Source of the DNA: Hygrocybe punicea
Taxonomy: Eukaryota > Basidiomycota > Agaricomycetes > Agaricales > Hygrophoraceae
Length of the DNA: 64,000 nt
NCBI GenBank assembly: GCA_963556145.1
Contig: OY744466.1
Span: 4,650,001-4,714,000 of the forward strand
Direction: 5' to 3'
Part shown: one piece after another, positions 12,629-24,679 of the stretch
Layout: each line of letters begins with the position of its first letter
Numbering within the stretch: the stretch's first letter is position 1
Translations under genes and position numbers: made by a program
The notes under the pieces: model-generated
The model's input: the letters and a program-made list of their open reading frames with translations, nothing else
Database searches by the model: none
Told to the model about the DNA's origin: nothing

Positions 12629-12825
12629 TGTAGAGGCTCCGGGCCATCTGGACCTGAATCCTCTTCATATCCCACATCGTCCCCATCCATTCCCATTCAT
12701 GTATTGTTGATTCCGCCCAATTCCGGTCCTCTCCGTCGATTCCGGTCCGGATCCCCCTCCGGAATCACTCATACTCAAGATGCAATGTCTCTAACGACCC
12801 AGAATCACTACGTATATAGTTACAT
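12629..12825 (+). repeat. Ty3-A 3' LTR, left part
   Basis: The TGTAGAGGCTCCGG start and following sequence match 8348 onward with scattered transitions. The copy stops at the KDZ-1 insertion; its last 8 bp (agttacat, 12818-12825) are the target duplication. The usual purine tract just upstream is not apparent. Confidence 0.9.
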
Positions 12826-13162
12826 CACCTGTGAAGCCCACCAAACCCCTCTAATTAGAGGTTACATCCTATCTGGGTGACACCTCTAACTAGAGGGTAT
12901 TTATCGTGGCTAGGGCCTCCTTCAATAAATGTTCAATAGCTATAGGGTACTTAGAAAAATTTTAACATCTGGCCTTGGACTATAGTGTGTTTCCGGCCCC
13001 GCCTCCTGCTCACTGTTGTCCCAATCTGGACATCCCAATGTGGATGTTCTGATTTTGTGCGCGCTGACCAATGTCCTCAATTTGGACTTGTCCTTGGCAT
13101 GTCAGCGCCACGTCACAGACACATGCGCTCAACATCCCGCCACCCCCGCTCAACATTTCTCA
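12826..13162 (+). repeat. KDZ-1 left terminal inverted repeat
   Basis: 337 bp, inverted copy of 20494-20830 with few differences. Near the tip it holds two short palindromes, cctctaattagagg (12848-12861) and cctctaactagagg (12883-12896), 35 bp apart. Both recur in the right repeat and could be transposase binding sites (inference). Confidence 0.92.
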
Positions 13163-13280
13163 CGGGACTCCATCATTTTAGATGCCCCACCCATCACTGT
13201 TCCTGTACACTACATATTATACCTTACATACCACTGTCTGTTGTGTCAGCTGCCACAATCAATTAATAGTAGTACTGTAT

Positions 13281-16200
13281 CTAAAGATACAGAATCTCGT
13301 ATATGGCCTGACCAATCTCCTCGTCATCTGTGTCGCCATCACCACATTTCTCCCCATCCCACTCATCATCACTATCTTCAATGTGCTCATCTGATATAAT
13401 ACTGGCGCCTGTGCCCACCTCTGCAGTGGCCATCTGCCCAGAGCAAATTTCCTCCCCTGTCTCACCCATGACCTCGACACTCTCCCCTGGCATGAGGCTA
13501 CCAGTGAACCCTTTGAGGTGGGCAATCTTTTGGAGGCGGGTGTTATGGAGAGGTGTGAAGCGGCCACATTCCATTCTGAAGATGGCGATCTGGTGAGCGA
13601 GGCCAGGATCATGTACCTGCACCTCAGCCTCCCTCTTCCGCAAGAAGGCATCCTCATCGCGAAGGTACGTAACGAAACGCATGATCTCCATATTCAAGCG
13701 TGTGATCTCAGCTTGGGCACTTAGGATTTTGAAGTGAAGGTCAAGGGCGAGACGGCCTGTAGGTGTGGCCCAAGGACGCTGCTGCACATCCTGCCGAGTA
13801 TCACGGAGGAGATCGAAGTCGGCAAGGAACGCATATTCCACCACATCATTCCATTGGAGCAATCGCCACGGAGGAACCAGGGACTGCGCAGCTGTGTTAT
13901 ACCGCTCTAATGCCATTCGGATGGCTTGAGACCGAGATTGCAGCACCTTAGCGATGTGCTTGCGAAGCTTGTAACCTACAATAACGATAGCAGAGAATCA
14001 GTATGAATAACACATGTGAAAATGGCAAACTCACCTGTTTGCGACATATTCATCTTCGTGAGCTCAAACAGCCGAGCGACCACGAGCCCCTCCAGGGTAT
14101 CAAGGGCTCATTGATACTTGCGCATTGCAACTAACTTGGCTGTGGCCTCCCATTCCACACAGCCTGGTTCCCAGCGAATAGTGATCTCCAGCTGCCTCTC
14201 AAGGTCGTGTACTACCACCAGGTCCTTATCCCGTCCTTCAAGAGCGTGCCGTCGGGCAGTCTCTTTGGATTGCGTAGTGTCCCTTTTTGATGTTGCCATG
14301 ACATCAGGGGTTGCGATATTCCATGCTAACCGGGTAGCATCCAGAGTTGCTCTAGCACCAACATATCAGCATAGAAATCAGGAAGGGTTGCCTAAGACTC
14401 ACTCGCTTGCGCGGAGATTCACCAGCTTTTGGTAGTACTCCATCTGGAGTGTCTCCTCTGAAGGCTCTTTCGTCAACGCCTTGAGGTAAGCGCGTTCTTC
14501 CGCTAGCCAGTCATTGAAGACGGCAGTATCACTTACTCCAAGTTCCTCCATCGCTTGAGTCAGGGCTGTGGGCCCAGTAGTGAGAATGTCAAGGGCTTGT
14601 GAATAGTTGTTGAGGAGGAAGGTACCTAACAGCCGAATGAGAAGTTGTTAGAACCACAGAAAATGAACCTACTTAGGCTGTGATACGTGTCGAAGTTATC
14701 GGTATGCTTGAAGTAAGCAACGATGGCCTGCCAGCGGTGGAATGCGCTGGCATAACGAAGGGTGGGAGCTAGGTGGTTTGATTTGGAGAAGGCGCGTTCA
14801 CAGCCTTCCAAGTCGTTAAGGCCAGCATCCACATCATAGGACACTAGGTGCGAGAGTTGACAAATGCGATTGTGCGCATGGCCATGAAAGGCGCCGACAA
14901 GTGACTTGTACTCTGACTGACACACGAGAGGACCTAGGGGGCTCTGGTTCAGTGTGGTCCCAAACTTACAACCAATGTCGTAGCCACCACAGAGCTTGAT
15001 TTTCAATACAGTGATCAGCTCCTCGACAGTGGCTAACGCATACTTCGCGCTGTGACAACAAGTCATCAGGAGCTACTATGAATAAAAGGTTGATATCAGC
15101 CACCTACAGTTCACCGCTCCGAACCATATCCGCAATGAGCAACACGAAACCATGTCGGCAGAGAGAGAGGAAGATCCCGGTCTCATCAAAAATCCCCCAC
15201 ATTCGCGCTGTGAATTCCGTCGCCATGTTTCGCCAACGATCAGAGCAAGGGTTGATATCGGGGTCATCCGACTTGGCCAGTGTGAGTAGAAACAGTAGAC
15301 TATGGTTAGAACCTCACCTGGCCATCCTCAGCCAGCAACTCCTGCAGCACAGTTTTTTCCCATTTGTCGACCTTCGCTCGTGGCAGATAATAGTCGCTAT
15401 TGATGGTTCTTGTGTCAATCCGATCAATCGCCGGCCCAACGATGGGCTGACCATCAGGACCATCGGTCGTCGGACCGCGAAGCAGAATGCGCTTCGGTGA
15501 GTCATTACCATCCATCGTGAAAAGTATGTCGTATGTAAGCTGTGGCTCATCTTTGAGTTTGTAAGTACAGGGTGGGCAGCAATGCTTCAGCCGCCAATTG
15601 GAGGTGTCACGGCCCAGGGCATGTTGGACACACCTGTCAACAGTGGAACGGATGGCCAGATAGACATCATATGTGATAGAAAATTGTCTGGAGAGATAGG
15701 GCTTGAAAGGCACCTAAAGTACACGACATTGGTGCAAGCAAATACTATAATGACGATGCACTTACGCAGTGGAGATCACACAGAGTTTTCACAAATCATT
15801 GCACCGCGAGATGCGGACAACGCAAGTGTGCCGTCCGATACAGTTCAAGAGCGTGGATAGTGATGGCCACAGAAGGTTTGGCAGGGGAACAGGGGATGAG
15901 ACCGTGTCGAATGAAGGCAGTGGCGATGTAGGCATCCATTGGGAGTAAGTGGAACTTGACAGGGTAAGATTCTTCGGGTGGATAAGCGGTTTGAAGACAA
16001 GACACAAGGAACAAGGGCTTACGGAAAACGTCAATGACGTTGACTTGATACTCGCCCTCTGAGGTCGCATCACCTAGCTGCCTTCCCTGCAGCTCCCATC
16101 TCACATAGGCATCCGTCATCTTTTCCATCTGCTGAGCGAAGTGGGTGTGAATGTTTTCAGTGTGATCTCGTCGTGTACAATGGTCGGCACGTTTGCGACT

Positions 16201-16664
16201 TCTAGAAGGTCAGTGTCAATTGCAGAAAGGTTACTGCAAGCCTACCGTTTCTTGAAATTATCCACAAGCTCGTCTTCCATAGCCCGAGCCACCTCCGCAA
16301 ACTCTCCACCAGCATGGCTGATGTCTATGCAATCGGCACCAGTGAGCACATCCTCCATCATCATCCAGTCTTCATCCCTCTCATCCGGTTGGCCATTACG
16401 TTGTTCATCATAAGCACGACACTCTGCTGCAGTCATCTCTGCAAAGCTCGTCAGGTAGAAGTTAGGCTGATATGAATAAAAAATACCTAGTAGGCGCTGG
16501 CGGTGCCATTCGGCTGTAGAAGCCTGGCATACTCTAATCTGTCGTTGACCGAGGGATTCCTTGAAGGGTATGCACCGTCCTGTGGAATTTGTCTGGCTGC
16601 CCGAGTACAAGACTCTTCGAGACGAGGAGGTGGTGAGATTGCGAGTCTTTGGGTGCTTCCCCAT
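13281..16664 (-). pseudogene. KDZ transposase of KDZ-1, CxC1-like type, one nonsense codon
   Basis: A multi-exon gene read on the minus strand. Landmarks from N to C terminus are: a segment before an EWHRQRL motif (about 16500), a CPPC cysteine motif (near 15560), and the KDZ core with CSDRWRNM and WGIFDETG (near 15200). Then follow GYDIGCKF (about 14975), FHGHAHNRICQL (about 14880), the LEGCERAFSKSN segment, and a long helical C-terminal region ending at 13281. The CPPC motif and core order match fungal KDZ transposases, RNase-H-fold cut-and-paste enzymes. GT-AG introns of 45-60 bp interrupt it. An in-frame TGA at 15798-15796 sits inside the otherwise conserved AVQ-FVKTLCDLH block, where Arg (CGA) is likely ancestral. 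The start at 16664 is a choice; 16769 is also open. Confidence 0.85.
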
Positions 16665-17035
16665 GTGGGAAGAACAAACAAACAAGTGGCCGTATACATG
16701 TACATTTACAAGTGGCACATATACCACTACCGTGACCCAACGTCTTTCCACCACTCCAACCTTCCACATCTTCCCGTAGCACTACATCCTTGTCACCCTG
16801 TATACTTAGGTTAAAGTACATATATCTTGTATACTAATTATTAGGGAGAATTTACTAAACTTTTGATGGGTTTTCATATCTTTGTGTAAACCACACAATT
16901 CACCATGCAGAGCGGGCGCAACAGAGTGATATTGAGAGGGGGGTAGGCATTACATCATACAGAACAAGGAGCAAATGGCGACACTACATTACAGGCGGAA
17001 GGATGTGATACCTTGAGTAGCAAACAGGACACTTC

Positions 17036-17840
17036 CTATTCAACTTTCGGCTCAGGTACCACGTCGCCCGCCATGTACCCAAGAACGAACAGGTGGTCAG
17101 CTTCTGTGAGGTTGCGAGCACGCTCAACAATGGAAGTCGACAGACAACTGAGGGCAGCATTAGCCTTTAACCTGCAGGTATTGTTAGACATGCAGATACA
17201 AGGCTCCGGGGGCTTACCTGCCATGGTAGACGCCTAGCAATGCGCCTGGCAATACCACCCAGAAGGATTCTTCATCTGACTGTCCACCCACACAAGTACT
17301 TGGCGAGGAGGGGCTGCCGGCCTGAGGGAAAGTGTCCCGGGGCTGCTGGGGGCTGGAGGGAGTTGTTGTAAGTCCAGTTGTTCCGTTCGCAACTGCGGTC
17401 TCCCATGCTTCATGAGCCGCTGCAGCACTGTAGAACCCACGAAATCTGGCGTGCGGAAATCCGCTGGTCATCGATGAACAAGTATTCCTATAAACATAGT
17501 TAGCGAGGTCTGCAGCACGAGATGGCGGTTCTTACCAAGTATCAAACATGCCCATTTTCCTGCCATTGAACACAACGTAGGCAACGTATTTGCCTGTCTT
17601 AGTAGGACTATCAACAGTGGTCAGTGGAACAGGAATGTGCCGAAGAGATTTCTGTGTGGCGACTTCGAAGGGGTCTTCAGGAACAGGAAGGCTTACTCCT
17701 CGGGCCGTTTCACAAAGGGATGGCGAGGTAGAGGAAAATAGAATAGAGGACACAGAGGATGGAGATGAGGGAGACGGCAGCCCTGACGGTGCTGGATAGT
17801 GAAACTGGGACTTGCGGGTGTTGAGAGGTTCTGCAAAGAA
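17036..17840 (-). CDS. Ribonuclease-H1 N-terminal (viroplasmin-like) domain protein
   Basis: Exons can be placed at about 17840-17536, 17487-17218 and 17171-17036 on the minus strand, the introns being GT-AG. Across the first junction the protein reads YVVFNGRKMGMFDTW then a Cys-containing turn, then SGFPHARFRGFYSAAAAHEA. This is the pattern of the RNase H1 N-terminal / caulimovirus viroplasmin fold (YVVxxGRxxGxxxxW...GFxxARFKGF). No RNase H catalytic domain follows. The fold binds RNA-DNA hybrids or double-stranded RNA in known members. The 5' end is uncertain because the upstream exon cannot be fixed. It sits between the transposase and the plus-strand accessory gene, so it travels with KDZ-1. 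Confidence 0.7.
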
Positions 17841-18001
17841 GTCACACGGAATCTTGAAGCTTGAAATAACAAAACTCGCCTATTTTCATAGTTAGATGGC
17901 AACACACGGAAAGTAGTGGTCTGGAGGATGGGGAATAAATATTCATATATTAATACTTATCACAATACATGTTTTGTTGCATGTGTGCGTTGTTGAACTC
18001 C

Positions 18002-19647
18002 ATGTCAATTCGACAGGATTCCGGCACTTGGGCTGGGCGCAACCCCACCAAGGATGTCATCGTCGTTGGTGCGCGAACGAAATCTTCAACCACCTCGGCA
18101 ACGCGTAAGATCACACGAGAGCGGACCAGGGCAAAATACACGGCGATGCAGACCGATATCAACACTTTGGTGGAGGAAGTCGATGCTAAAATTGAAGCGC
18201 TTGCACATGCTCACAGTCGAAAAGCAACCTATATCAAGCAGCTCATCCTTGGCAACACGTTATACAAACAACGCAGGGCTCCTACCCTACACAACGCCAT
18301 CTCCCATTTCAAAAGTGTAGAGTTGAATGAAGGTAACGTATTGCTCCCTGTCTGCTCACTTATGCTTTGATGACACCTGCTTGTAGACTTGCCCCCTGGG
18401 GAGCGGCTATGCCTAGCAGATCTCCAGAAGCTGGCCAAGGAAGACCCGGATCTTAACGACATGCCCCAGGAGAAGCAGGCCGAACTAATCAGAGGTCTTG
18501 GAGAGTACCGCGCTACCAATAAATTGGGCGCTCGGAGATCAAACATCTCTGCTGCAAAGGATGTTAGGACTACAGTGGATCGAGTTAGCCTGGAGGTTTG
18601 TCATGCCATAGGTCATGTTGCCGGTGTTGTTGACCCGCTCGTCAGTTGGACAACCTTGCTTCACGCACCGGAATTCACGCCATTGCCTTCATTACCCGCG
18701 GTCATATCAACGATACGGTGGAGCCGGAATGGCTGGAGTCCGGAAACTCAATGGAGTTCCTCCGAGACACCTACGGTATGGACCCTTGGGACGTCTCAAG
18801 ATTGTTCGAGCAGTGGGCTTGCTCTCGTACAAAGAGTGAGTTGTTTGCCTGCCTGTACTACTGATCATCACCTGATTGTGCAACAGATGGTGAAGCCCGC
18901 GACACATTGCCCACAGTTCGTGCACAATGCACCAAGATAATACTCTCGGGTCTTAGTAAGTTCATCTATTAAGTTGTGATGCTACAGCGTACTCATACTC
19001 CGACAGAATTTGCCACAAAAGCCAAGGATATCGCTATGAACTACACCAACTATGAGAGCTCCATCGTTGCGCGCTACAAGGTCAAATTAGTTGGTTGGAC
19101 ATACCCCAAGTTTGTCAGCCCCTCCGAAATTGGTGCTATGGGTGACATCCGAAAACTTCGGGATGCATTAAAGTCAGGGTCATGCAAGTGGGTCCGGCTC
19201 TCTAAGCAACAGGTGAAGCAACATGTTGCGGATGTCGAGAGTCGGCGCTCTCAAGGTGAGGTCATAGGAAAGAAGCGCAAGGAGCAAAGTGACAAGGGCA
19301 AGAAACGCCCACGCAAAATGACCCACGCACCTGATTGCAAGTCCCCGGCATCCAATGGTGATGAAGATGGTGACGTTGAGGAGGATGACGAGCGCCCACG
19401 GAAGAAGAAAAAGGTGGCGGTGAGCACGAGACCCCGTGCCAACAGGAATGACGACAATGACGAAGAGGGTGACGAGCGCCCACAGAAGAAACAAATGAAG
19501 GTTGCCACGAGCACAAAGTCCCGTACCATTGGGAAGAAAACCCTCAAGGCTGCGCATCCCAGGAAAGCAAAGGAAGCCCCTGCGAGAAGCAAGTCCATCA
19601 TCTCGGACACCGATGAAAGTTGGGAAGAGAGTGTGGATGATGAGTAG
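18002..19647 (+). CDS. KDZ-1 accessory protein with basic, disordered C-terminus
   Basis: Five exons (18002-18332, 18387-18595, 18646-18835, 18887-18955, 19007-19647) join in frame across four GT-AG introns of 50-54 bp, giving about 480 residues. The N-terminal part is basic and helical. The middle has a GIHAIAFITRGHINDTVEPE motif followed by FLRDTYGMDPWDVSRLFEQW, a block I believe recurs in hypothetical proteins of Agaricomycetes. The C-terminal third alternates acidic runs with KKKKVAV and RPRKK-type clusters, and two near-identical ERP(R/Q)KK(K/Q) repeats are visible near 19390 and 19475. This suggests a nuclear DNA-associated protein. No enzyme domain is recognised. It is transcribed away from the RNase-H1-N gene. 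Its role in transposition is unknown. Confidence 0.7.
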
Positions 19648-20493
19648 GTCTGGCAACCACAGTATGGGCAAGCAAGCTGAGCTGTATCATCTGCGCTTGA
19701 CTAACACCCACCCACTAGTGACCTGCTCCCTGCTTGAAAGAAGTCACCCTTGTTTGCTCCCCGTCTTTTTAGTTTGAAACTGCCGTTTTTTTTGGAAATT
19801 ACACCACCCCTTACTACACATAGACACACAGCTCTTGGAATAAAAATTGATGCTATTGGTACAATATCTACTGTGGTCAGTCAGGTACTTGGTCACACCA
19901 GGTATCTGGTCAATGTCAAATTTTGTAACCAGCATGTTGTTGCTGTCTTCAACTGCAGTTGGGTATGATTAAACATATGTCTATCTATGATATGGCCACA
20001 ATAGTGATAGTTATAACTCATAAGAACATTATGCATAACTGTCATTCATTCCAACAATTGCCCACTTGCATAAAAACACAGGTAGTTGAACTTGAAAGGC
20101 ATAAAGTACCATAGTTTGGGTTAATAGAATCATAAATTTGGATTTCATACATAAGAAGAGGTATAGTAGAATAGATTTTACTGCATCATAAGGTTGAAAT
20201 GTTACTATATCTTATAGCATAGCAGGTATGACCCACTTCCTGGTCAGGGTCAAAAATGGACACTCCTGTACTATTCTCACTCCTGCAAGATTTTTAGCCT
20301 TGTAATGCTCATTCAATTTATATAGATATCTTCCTGAGACAAATGTCTATCACCTTGAAAAGATAATTTATGAATATCTTTGAAGTTGTAGGAGAATGAC
20401 ACCAAAACAGTTAATGTGACCGAGTAGTGAATCATGCACAGTACCTGGGTAAGCAACAAACTACAGGCTAAATGATAAATTCTGAGCTTGCTG
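19648..20493. other. Non-coding interior of KDZ-1
   Basis: AT-rich, with no credible gene. It lies between the accessory gene and the right inverted repeat. A loose pair ggtacttggtcacaccaggt / ggtatgacccacttcctggt (about 19886 and 20225) is the only structure noticed. Confidence 0.5.
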
Positions 20494-20830
20494 TGAGAAA
20501 TGTTGAGCGGGGGTGGCAGGATGTTGAGCGCATGTGTCTGTGACGTGGCGCTGACATGCCAAGGACAAGTCCAAATTGAGGACATTGGTCAGCGCGCACA
20601 AAATCAGAACATCCACATTGGGATGTCCAGATTGGGACAACAGTGAGTGGGAGGCGGGGCCGGAAACACACTATAGTCCGAGGCCAGATGTTAAAATTTT
20701 TCTAAGTACCCTATAGCTATTGAACATTTATTGAAGGAGGCCCTAGCCACGATAAATACCCTCTAGTTAGAGGTGTCACCCAGATAGGATGTAACCTCTA
20801 ATTAGAGGGGTTTGGTGGGTTTCACAGGTG
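20494..20830 (-). repeat. KDZ-1 right terminal inverted repeat
   Basis: Inverted copy of 12826-13162, ending CACAGGTG followed directly by the duplicated agttacat. Confidence 0.92.
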
Positions 20831-21031
20831 AGTTACATATGATATATCTTCGTTTCCCATTACTTAGTACATAGCACCATCTCCACTCCACTCCACTCCT
20901 ATCAGTTACAGCCTTCGCTTGTAGTACATAGTTACTACAGCACAGGATCACTCCCAGTAGTATAAAAGATGTACCCTTATACTACAACCATATCATATTA
21001 CACCCTATCATATTACATCTTATTATCCCGC
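20831..21031 (+). repeat. Ty3-A 3' LTR, right part (truncated)
   Basis: Continues the LTR from the agttacat duplication, including its TATA box near 20961, up to tattatcccgc. After 21031 the sequence no longer matches the 5' LTR (8740-8926). About 185 bp of LTR are missing and I did not find them elsewhere in the window. Confidence 0.88.
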
Positions 21032-21089
21032 CACACCTTACAGCATATCTTTTCCACAAGACATGGCTCAGCCGAGAGGGACAATTCCC

Positions 21090-21690
21090 ACTCCGAGTGG
21101 GCCAGCCAATCTCGGCCGACCAATATCTTTCTCCAGGGGAGATGGCTTGGCCGAGGGGTCTATGTTCTGAGGGACATGAGTTGGCCGAAGCAGGGGGATA
21201 TATTGGCGAACCGGTCTGGATATTCTGGCTGGCCATGGGAGATGGATTGGCCGACCGGTCTGGGTATCTTGGCAGGCCATGGAACATGGATTGGCTGATA
21301 GCCCAGGGTAATTTGGCTGGCCATGAAAGGTGGATTGGCCGACGTGTCTGGGTATTTCAGCTGGCCATGGAACATGGATTGGCCGATGGGTCTGGGTATG
21401 TCGGCTGGCCATGAAAGGTGGATTGGCCGACAGGTCTGGGTATTTTGGCTGGCCATGGATTGGCCAATCCTGGTTAGTATACCGTCAGCCATGGGACATG
21501 GGTTGGCCGACGGGTCTGGGTATTTTGGTTGGCCATGGAACATGGATTGGCCGATGGGTCTCGGTATGTCAGCTGGCCATGAAAGGTGGATTGGCCGACA
21601 GGTCTGGGTATTTTGGCTGGCCATGGATTGGCCAATCCTGGTTAGTATACCGTCAGCCATGGGACATGGGTTGGCAAATACCATATATTG
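21090..21690. repeat. 44-bp minisatellite with higher-order duplication
   Basis: Units of about 44 bp contain a gattggccga core, a ggtctgggtat segment and ggctggccatg, for example from about 21360 to 21450. A larger block ending in gtcagccatgggacatgg is repeated about 178 bp apart (about 21413-21505 and 21591-21680). Several frames on both strands stay open only because the unit lacks stops. I do not regard them as genes. Confidence 0.85.
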
Positions 21691-21784
21691 GCTTGCTGGT
21701 CATTCTTGGCAGATGGTTATGGTCCAGTTGGTTAAAAATATATTACTTTCTTCTGTTCAACTATATCTTCTCTAATAATATGTA

Positions 21785-23836
21785 TTACTCCATCTTGTTG
21801 GAAAAGGCAGTTTCTGCTTGTGCTATCATATTCCTCCACATTACCATTTGTTTTTCCGCATAACAGATGTGCCCCCTCAGTCCCAGACCAACTTTGTCAC
21901 GACGTGCTTCCCATTGCACCTTCTGGTGTTGCAGCCAACGAATCACGTTACCCATTTCTGACTTGACGCTTTGCAATTCTTCAGACCACCGATCATATCT
22001 GGCCTTGCCACGGAGCCAGTTTACACGATACACTGTATAGCAGTAAGATCTTCCATGAATTGCTGTAGCAGAACCATTCACCTTCTTGCATCCAATCGTT
22101 GTCACCAGTATTATTCCTTTCTTTCCTCCGCCAGATCCAGGGCAGCTTGTGACTCCTCTGGCCCACTCTATTCTCCTCAAGCATATCACCACTCATCTTG
22201 ATATCCTCCTGCCTCAGCACTTTGAAACGATCCAAAATGTCTGCATTCCCCCCTAGATTGACCAATGCTCGACAAGCCTGCCTGTAGCTGGTGGCATATT
22301 TACTAACTTTTTGCTGGATGGCATGTATGTCGTCCCATGCTCGAGTCTTCTTCTTCTGGCTGTTTGCTCCACGAACAGAGGTTCGAAAGATTACCATTTT
22401 CTCACCCAGTGTCATCCTCAAGTTTTCCAAACAATCGTTTACTTGGCCCACCCTGAGTTCCACCTCCTGAGCCACCAAATTTTCCAAACCCAGCCGAGCA
22501 CATTCCTCCACTCCTAAGGTCGATGGCATTGTGAGTCGGCAATTTTCTGGACATTCTGCAACATGGTCATCATCTTCTTCGTCTACCCCACCCTCCTCAT
22601 CCACATCCACAATCCAGTCATCAGCAGTGGGATCATAATTGACCAGATTACACTCATCCACATCTTCACCAAGTATTCCTTGTATTTTTCTGTGGAACGA
22701 GTCGATCCGAGACTGCAGTCTATTTCGCCAATCCTCCAGATTTGCCTTGTCTGTGAAACTGCCCGTTTTTTGAACAGCACGAGCCGTTGTTTTCAGAGTA
22801 TTCCTGTAGGGTAAACAAATGTCAAAGAGACGATCGATGAGAATGAGGATACATCCTACTGTGCTTGTTCTATGTTTATTCCTTCATTTAAGATGGTCAC
22901 CCGACCAGCCATTACATCTTTGGGATTCCCTGTCATCAGTCTCAACCTGATCTCAGCCTGCGATGGTGCTGGTGAAACATCATTACCGTGTCCAAAACAC
23001 CAACACTTTACAAGACAAACCTTTCTCCATTCTGACGTCGAATACCCTCAAGTAGTCACTACGGAAATCCATTGCCCTTCTTTCTTCTTCCTTCCACTCC
23101 GCCAGCACTTGCTCATCCACAGTTTCGGAAAGCTCCTCAAAGGCTGCCTTCATTTCCTGCATTCCATCTACTGCTTTATCATATCGTTTCAACAAAGACC
23201 AAACTGTGTGACAGCTATGGTGATGATATGTATTGATGACATGCCTATGAATCACCTACCCATTCCTACCAACTTCTTCCAATTCGAATCCCTCATAAGG
23301 TCATCCAAGATCTCACGTCGTTGGGATTTTGACATGAAACGAATAAAACTGGAAATCTTGTTGATGATAGCCCACAGTGTCTCCAAAATTTCACCATCCT
23401 GCTGACCAGCACCACGAACGAAGTTGAGACTGAATAGGGCAAAACACTTGGCAACATGTGCACCAAGATGAAACTTGCCCACAGCCCCAATGATCTCAAG
23501 CGCCTCAGGGAGAGTGAGGTGGTCGGAATCGGAAACCCTTTTAGCAAAATTGATCAGCCAACTGCAGGCAATATCATATCCCACCAGTGCTTGGGTGATA
23601 CCACTGTGGCACAGCCTATTGAGAGCGTTGCATATCGAATAATCAACGTTCATGTGTCTGGTGCAGACTCTTTAATAAATTTGTCACGATTCATAGCTCA
23701 AAATACATGACTAACCGTTCACCCTTCTGGAAGTCGACGACACTGTGGGGTACAAAGCAACCATGCTTGGCACATGCACATGCACCGATGCCAGTAGCGT
23801 ATAAGTTATGACGATTGGCGTTTGCTTGGTTGACGG
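21785..23836 (-). pseudogene. KDZ-2 transposase, C-terminal part
   Basis: The 3' portion of the gene whose 5' portion is at 34548-36059; Ty3-B separates them. From the break it reads into GIGACACAKHGCFVPHSVVD (about 23790-23730). After a GT-AG intron come NVDYSICNALNR, GYDIACSW (about 23575), FHLGAHVAKCFALFSLNFVR and GEILETLWAIINK, all marks of the KDZ catalytic core. It ends at 21785 in a helical RYDRWSEELQSVKSEM region, the usual C-terminal pattern. Removing Ty3-B and one ACGG copy rejoins the frame through CSNHKA-VNQANANR. Confidence 0.85.
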
Positions 23837-24674
23837 TGATACGCAGTCTCTCCCTTTGGGCACGGAATCTCTCATATGGTCAATTCTACTTTCCCTACGA
23901 CTCTTCCGCAGTCCTGCGTACATGCGAAACATCAGCGCGCCGCCCGCGACTTGCGCGACTTACGCCGATTGACGCGCGCGTGACCGTGACATCTTCGCTG
24001 TATCTTAACCACGCGACCCGGTCTTAATACGCTGACACACGACTGTTAAACACGTCCTACACGTTCAGACACCGAGTCCGATACCAGAAATGTAATTCAT
24101 CCGGTTTATCTTCGTCTTTTCGCTGACTTTCATGTGATATTCGCCGTTATTTCAAATCCTTCGCTATTCCTTTCCCGTTTCGTCGCTTTCATGCAATATT
24201 TCGCTGCATTTCTATTTCACTCATCCACCCTTTCCCCCTATCCCTTTAGAATATAAAAAGTGTCCTGTAGTAGAAAATATGCGAAGAAGAACCCAGTTCT
24301 CCCCTCTCCACTAGTTTGCGGCTTAAGTTTTAAAAGGATCTAGTCATTCTCACTCGAATCTGCGTCTCTCCTCATCGCGTACTCTCCGCTATCGTGACCT
24401 AAGTCATAGCGCAGAACCTCCATCTCGTCACGTCATCATCGTGTATCGCGCTGTCATCTAGGACAACCAGCTAAGCCTTCCGATCCGTGTTTATCACTGC
24501 ATTGTGACATCGCGTTGTCTTGCGACTCTTCGCGTTTGTTTATTTTATCGCGCATATTAGCGCGCACTATCGCGTTATTGTCGGGAGTGTCCCCAAGTCT
24601 CGTTCGCACCTTTGCGACGTTTTTCATCATTTATTATCTCTTTATCCGGGGTCATAGACATGGAAACCGTATCA
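23837..24674 (+). repeat. Ty3-B 5' LTR
   Basis: 838 bp, TGATACG...CGTATCA. A TATA-like box (tataaaaag) is at 24252-24260. Ends, length and sequence are matched by 32698-34543 after removal of the 1000-bp hAT element and its 8-bp duplication. Confidence 0.95.
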
Positions 24675-24679
24675 TTTTC

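Larger units (their letters stand above)
12826..20830. mobile_element. KDZ-1: complete KDZ DNA transposon, 8005 bp
   Basis: Both ends carry 337-bp inverted repeats beginning CACCTGTGAA. The insertion is flanked by the 8-bp duplication agttacat (12818-12825 and 20831-20838), and removing it restores the LTR sequence seen at 8348-8926. An 8-bp duplication is, as I recall, typical of the Zisupton/KDZ group. Three genes are inside: a KDZ transposase (minus), a ribonuclease-H1 N-terminal domain protein (minus), and a basic accessory protein (plus). At least one nonsense codon in the transposase suggests this copy is no longer autonomous. Confidence 0.93.
8348..21031 (+). mobile_element. Ty3-A: gag-only LTR retrotransposon, 3' LTR split by KDZ-1 and truncated
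   Basis: The 5' LTR (8348-8926, TGTAGA...TCTACA) is matched by a partial 3' LTR that starts at 12629 with the same TGTAGAGGCTCCGG. That copy is interrupted at 12826 by KDZ-1, resumes at 20831, and is lost after 21031. Without the 8-kb insertion the element would be about 4.5 kb. It has one sense gene (gag, 9139-10353) and one antisense gene (10898-12291), but no protease, reverse transcriptase, RNase H or integrase. It therefore depends on another element for movement. Differences between the LTRs are often C/T or G/A. No target duplication can be read because the right end is missing. Confidence 0.85.

Noticed and set aside
21160..21863. Long Trp/Gly-rich open frames over the minisatellite
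   Set aside because: They exist in two plus-strand frames and on the minus strand, following the 44-bp repeat; no gene-like features.
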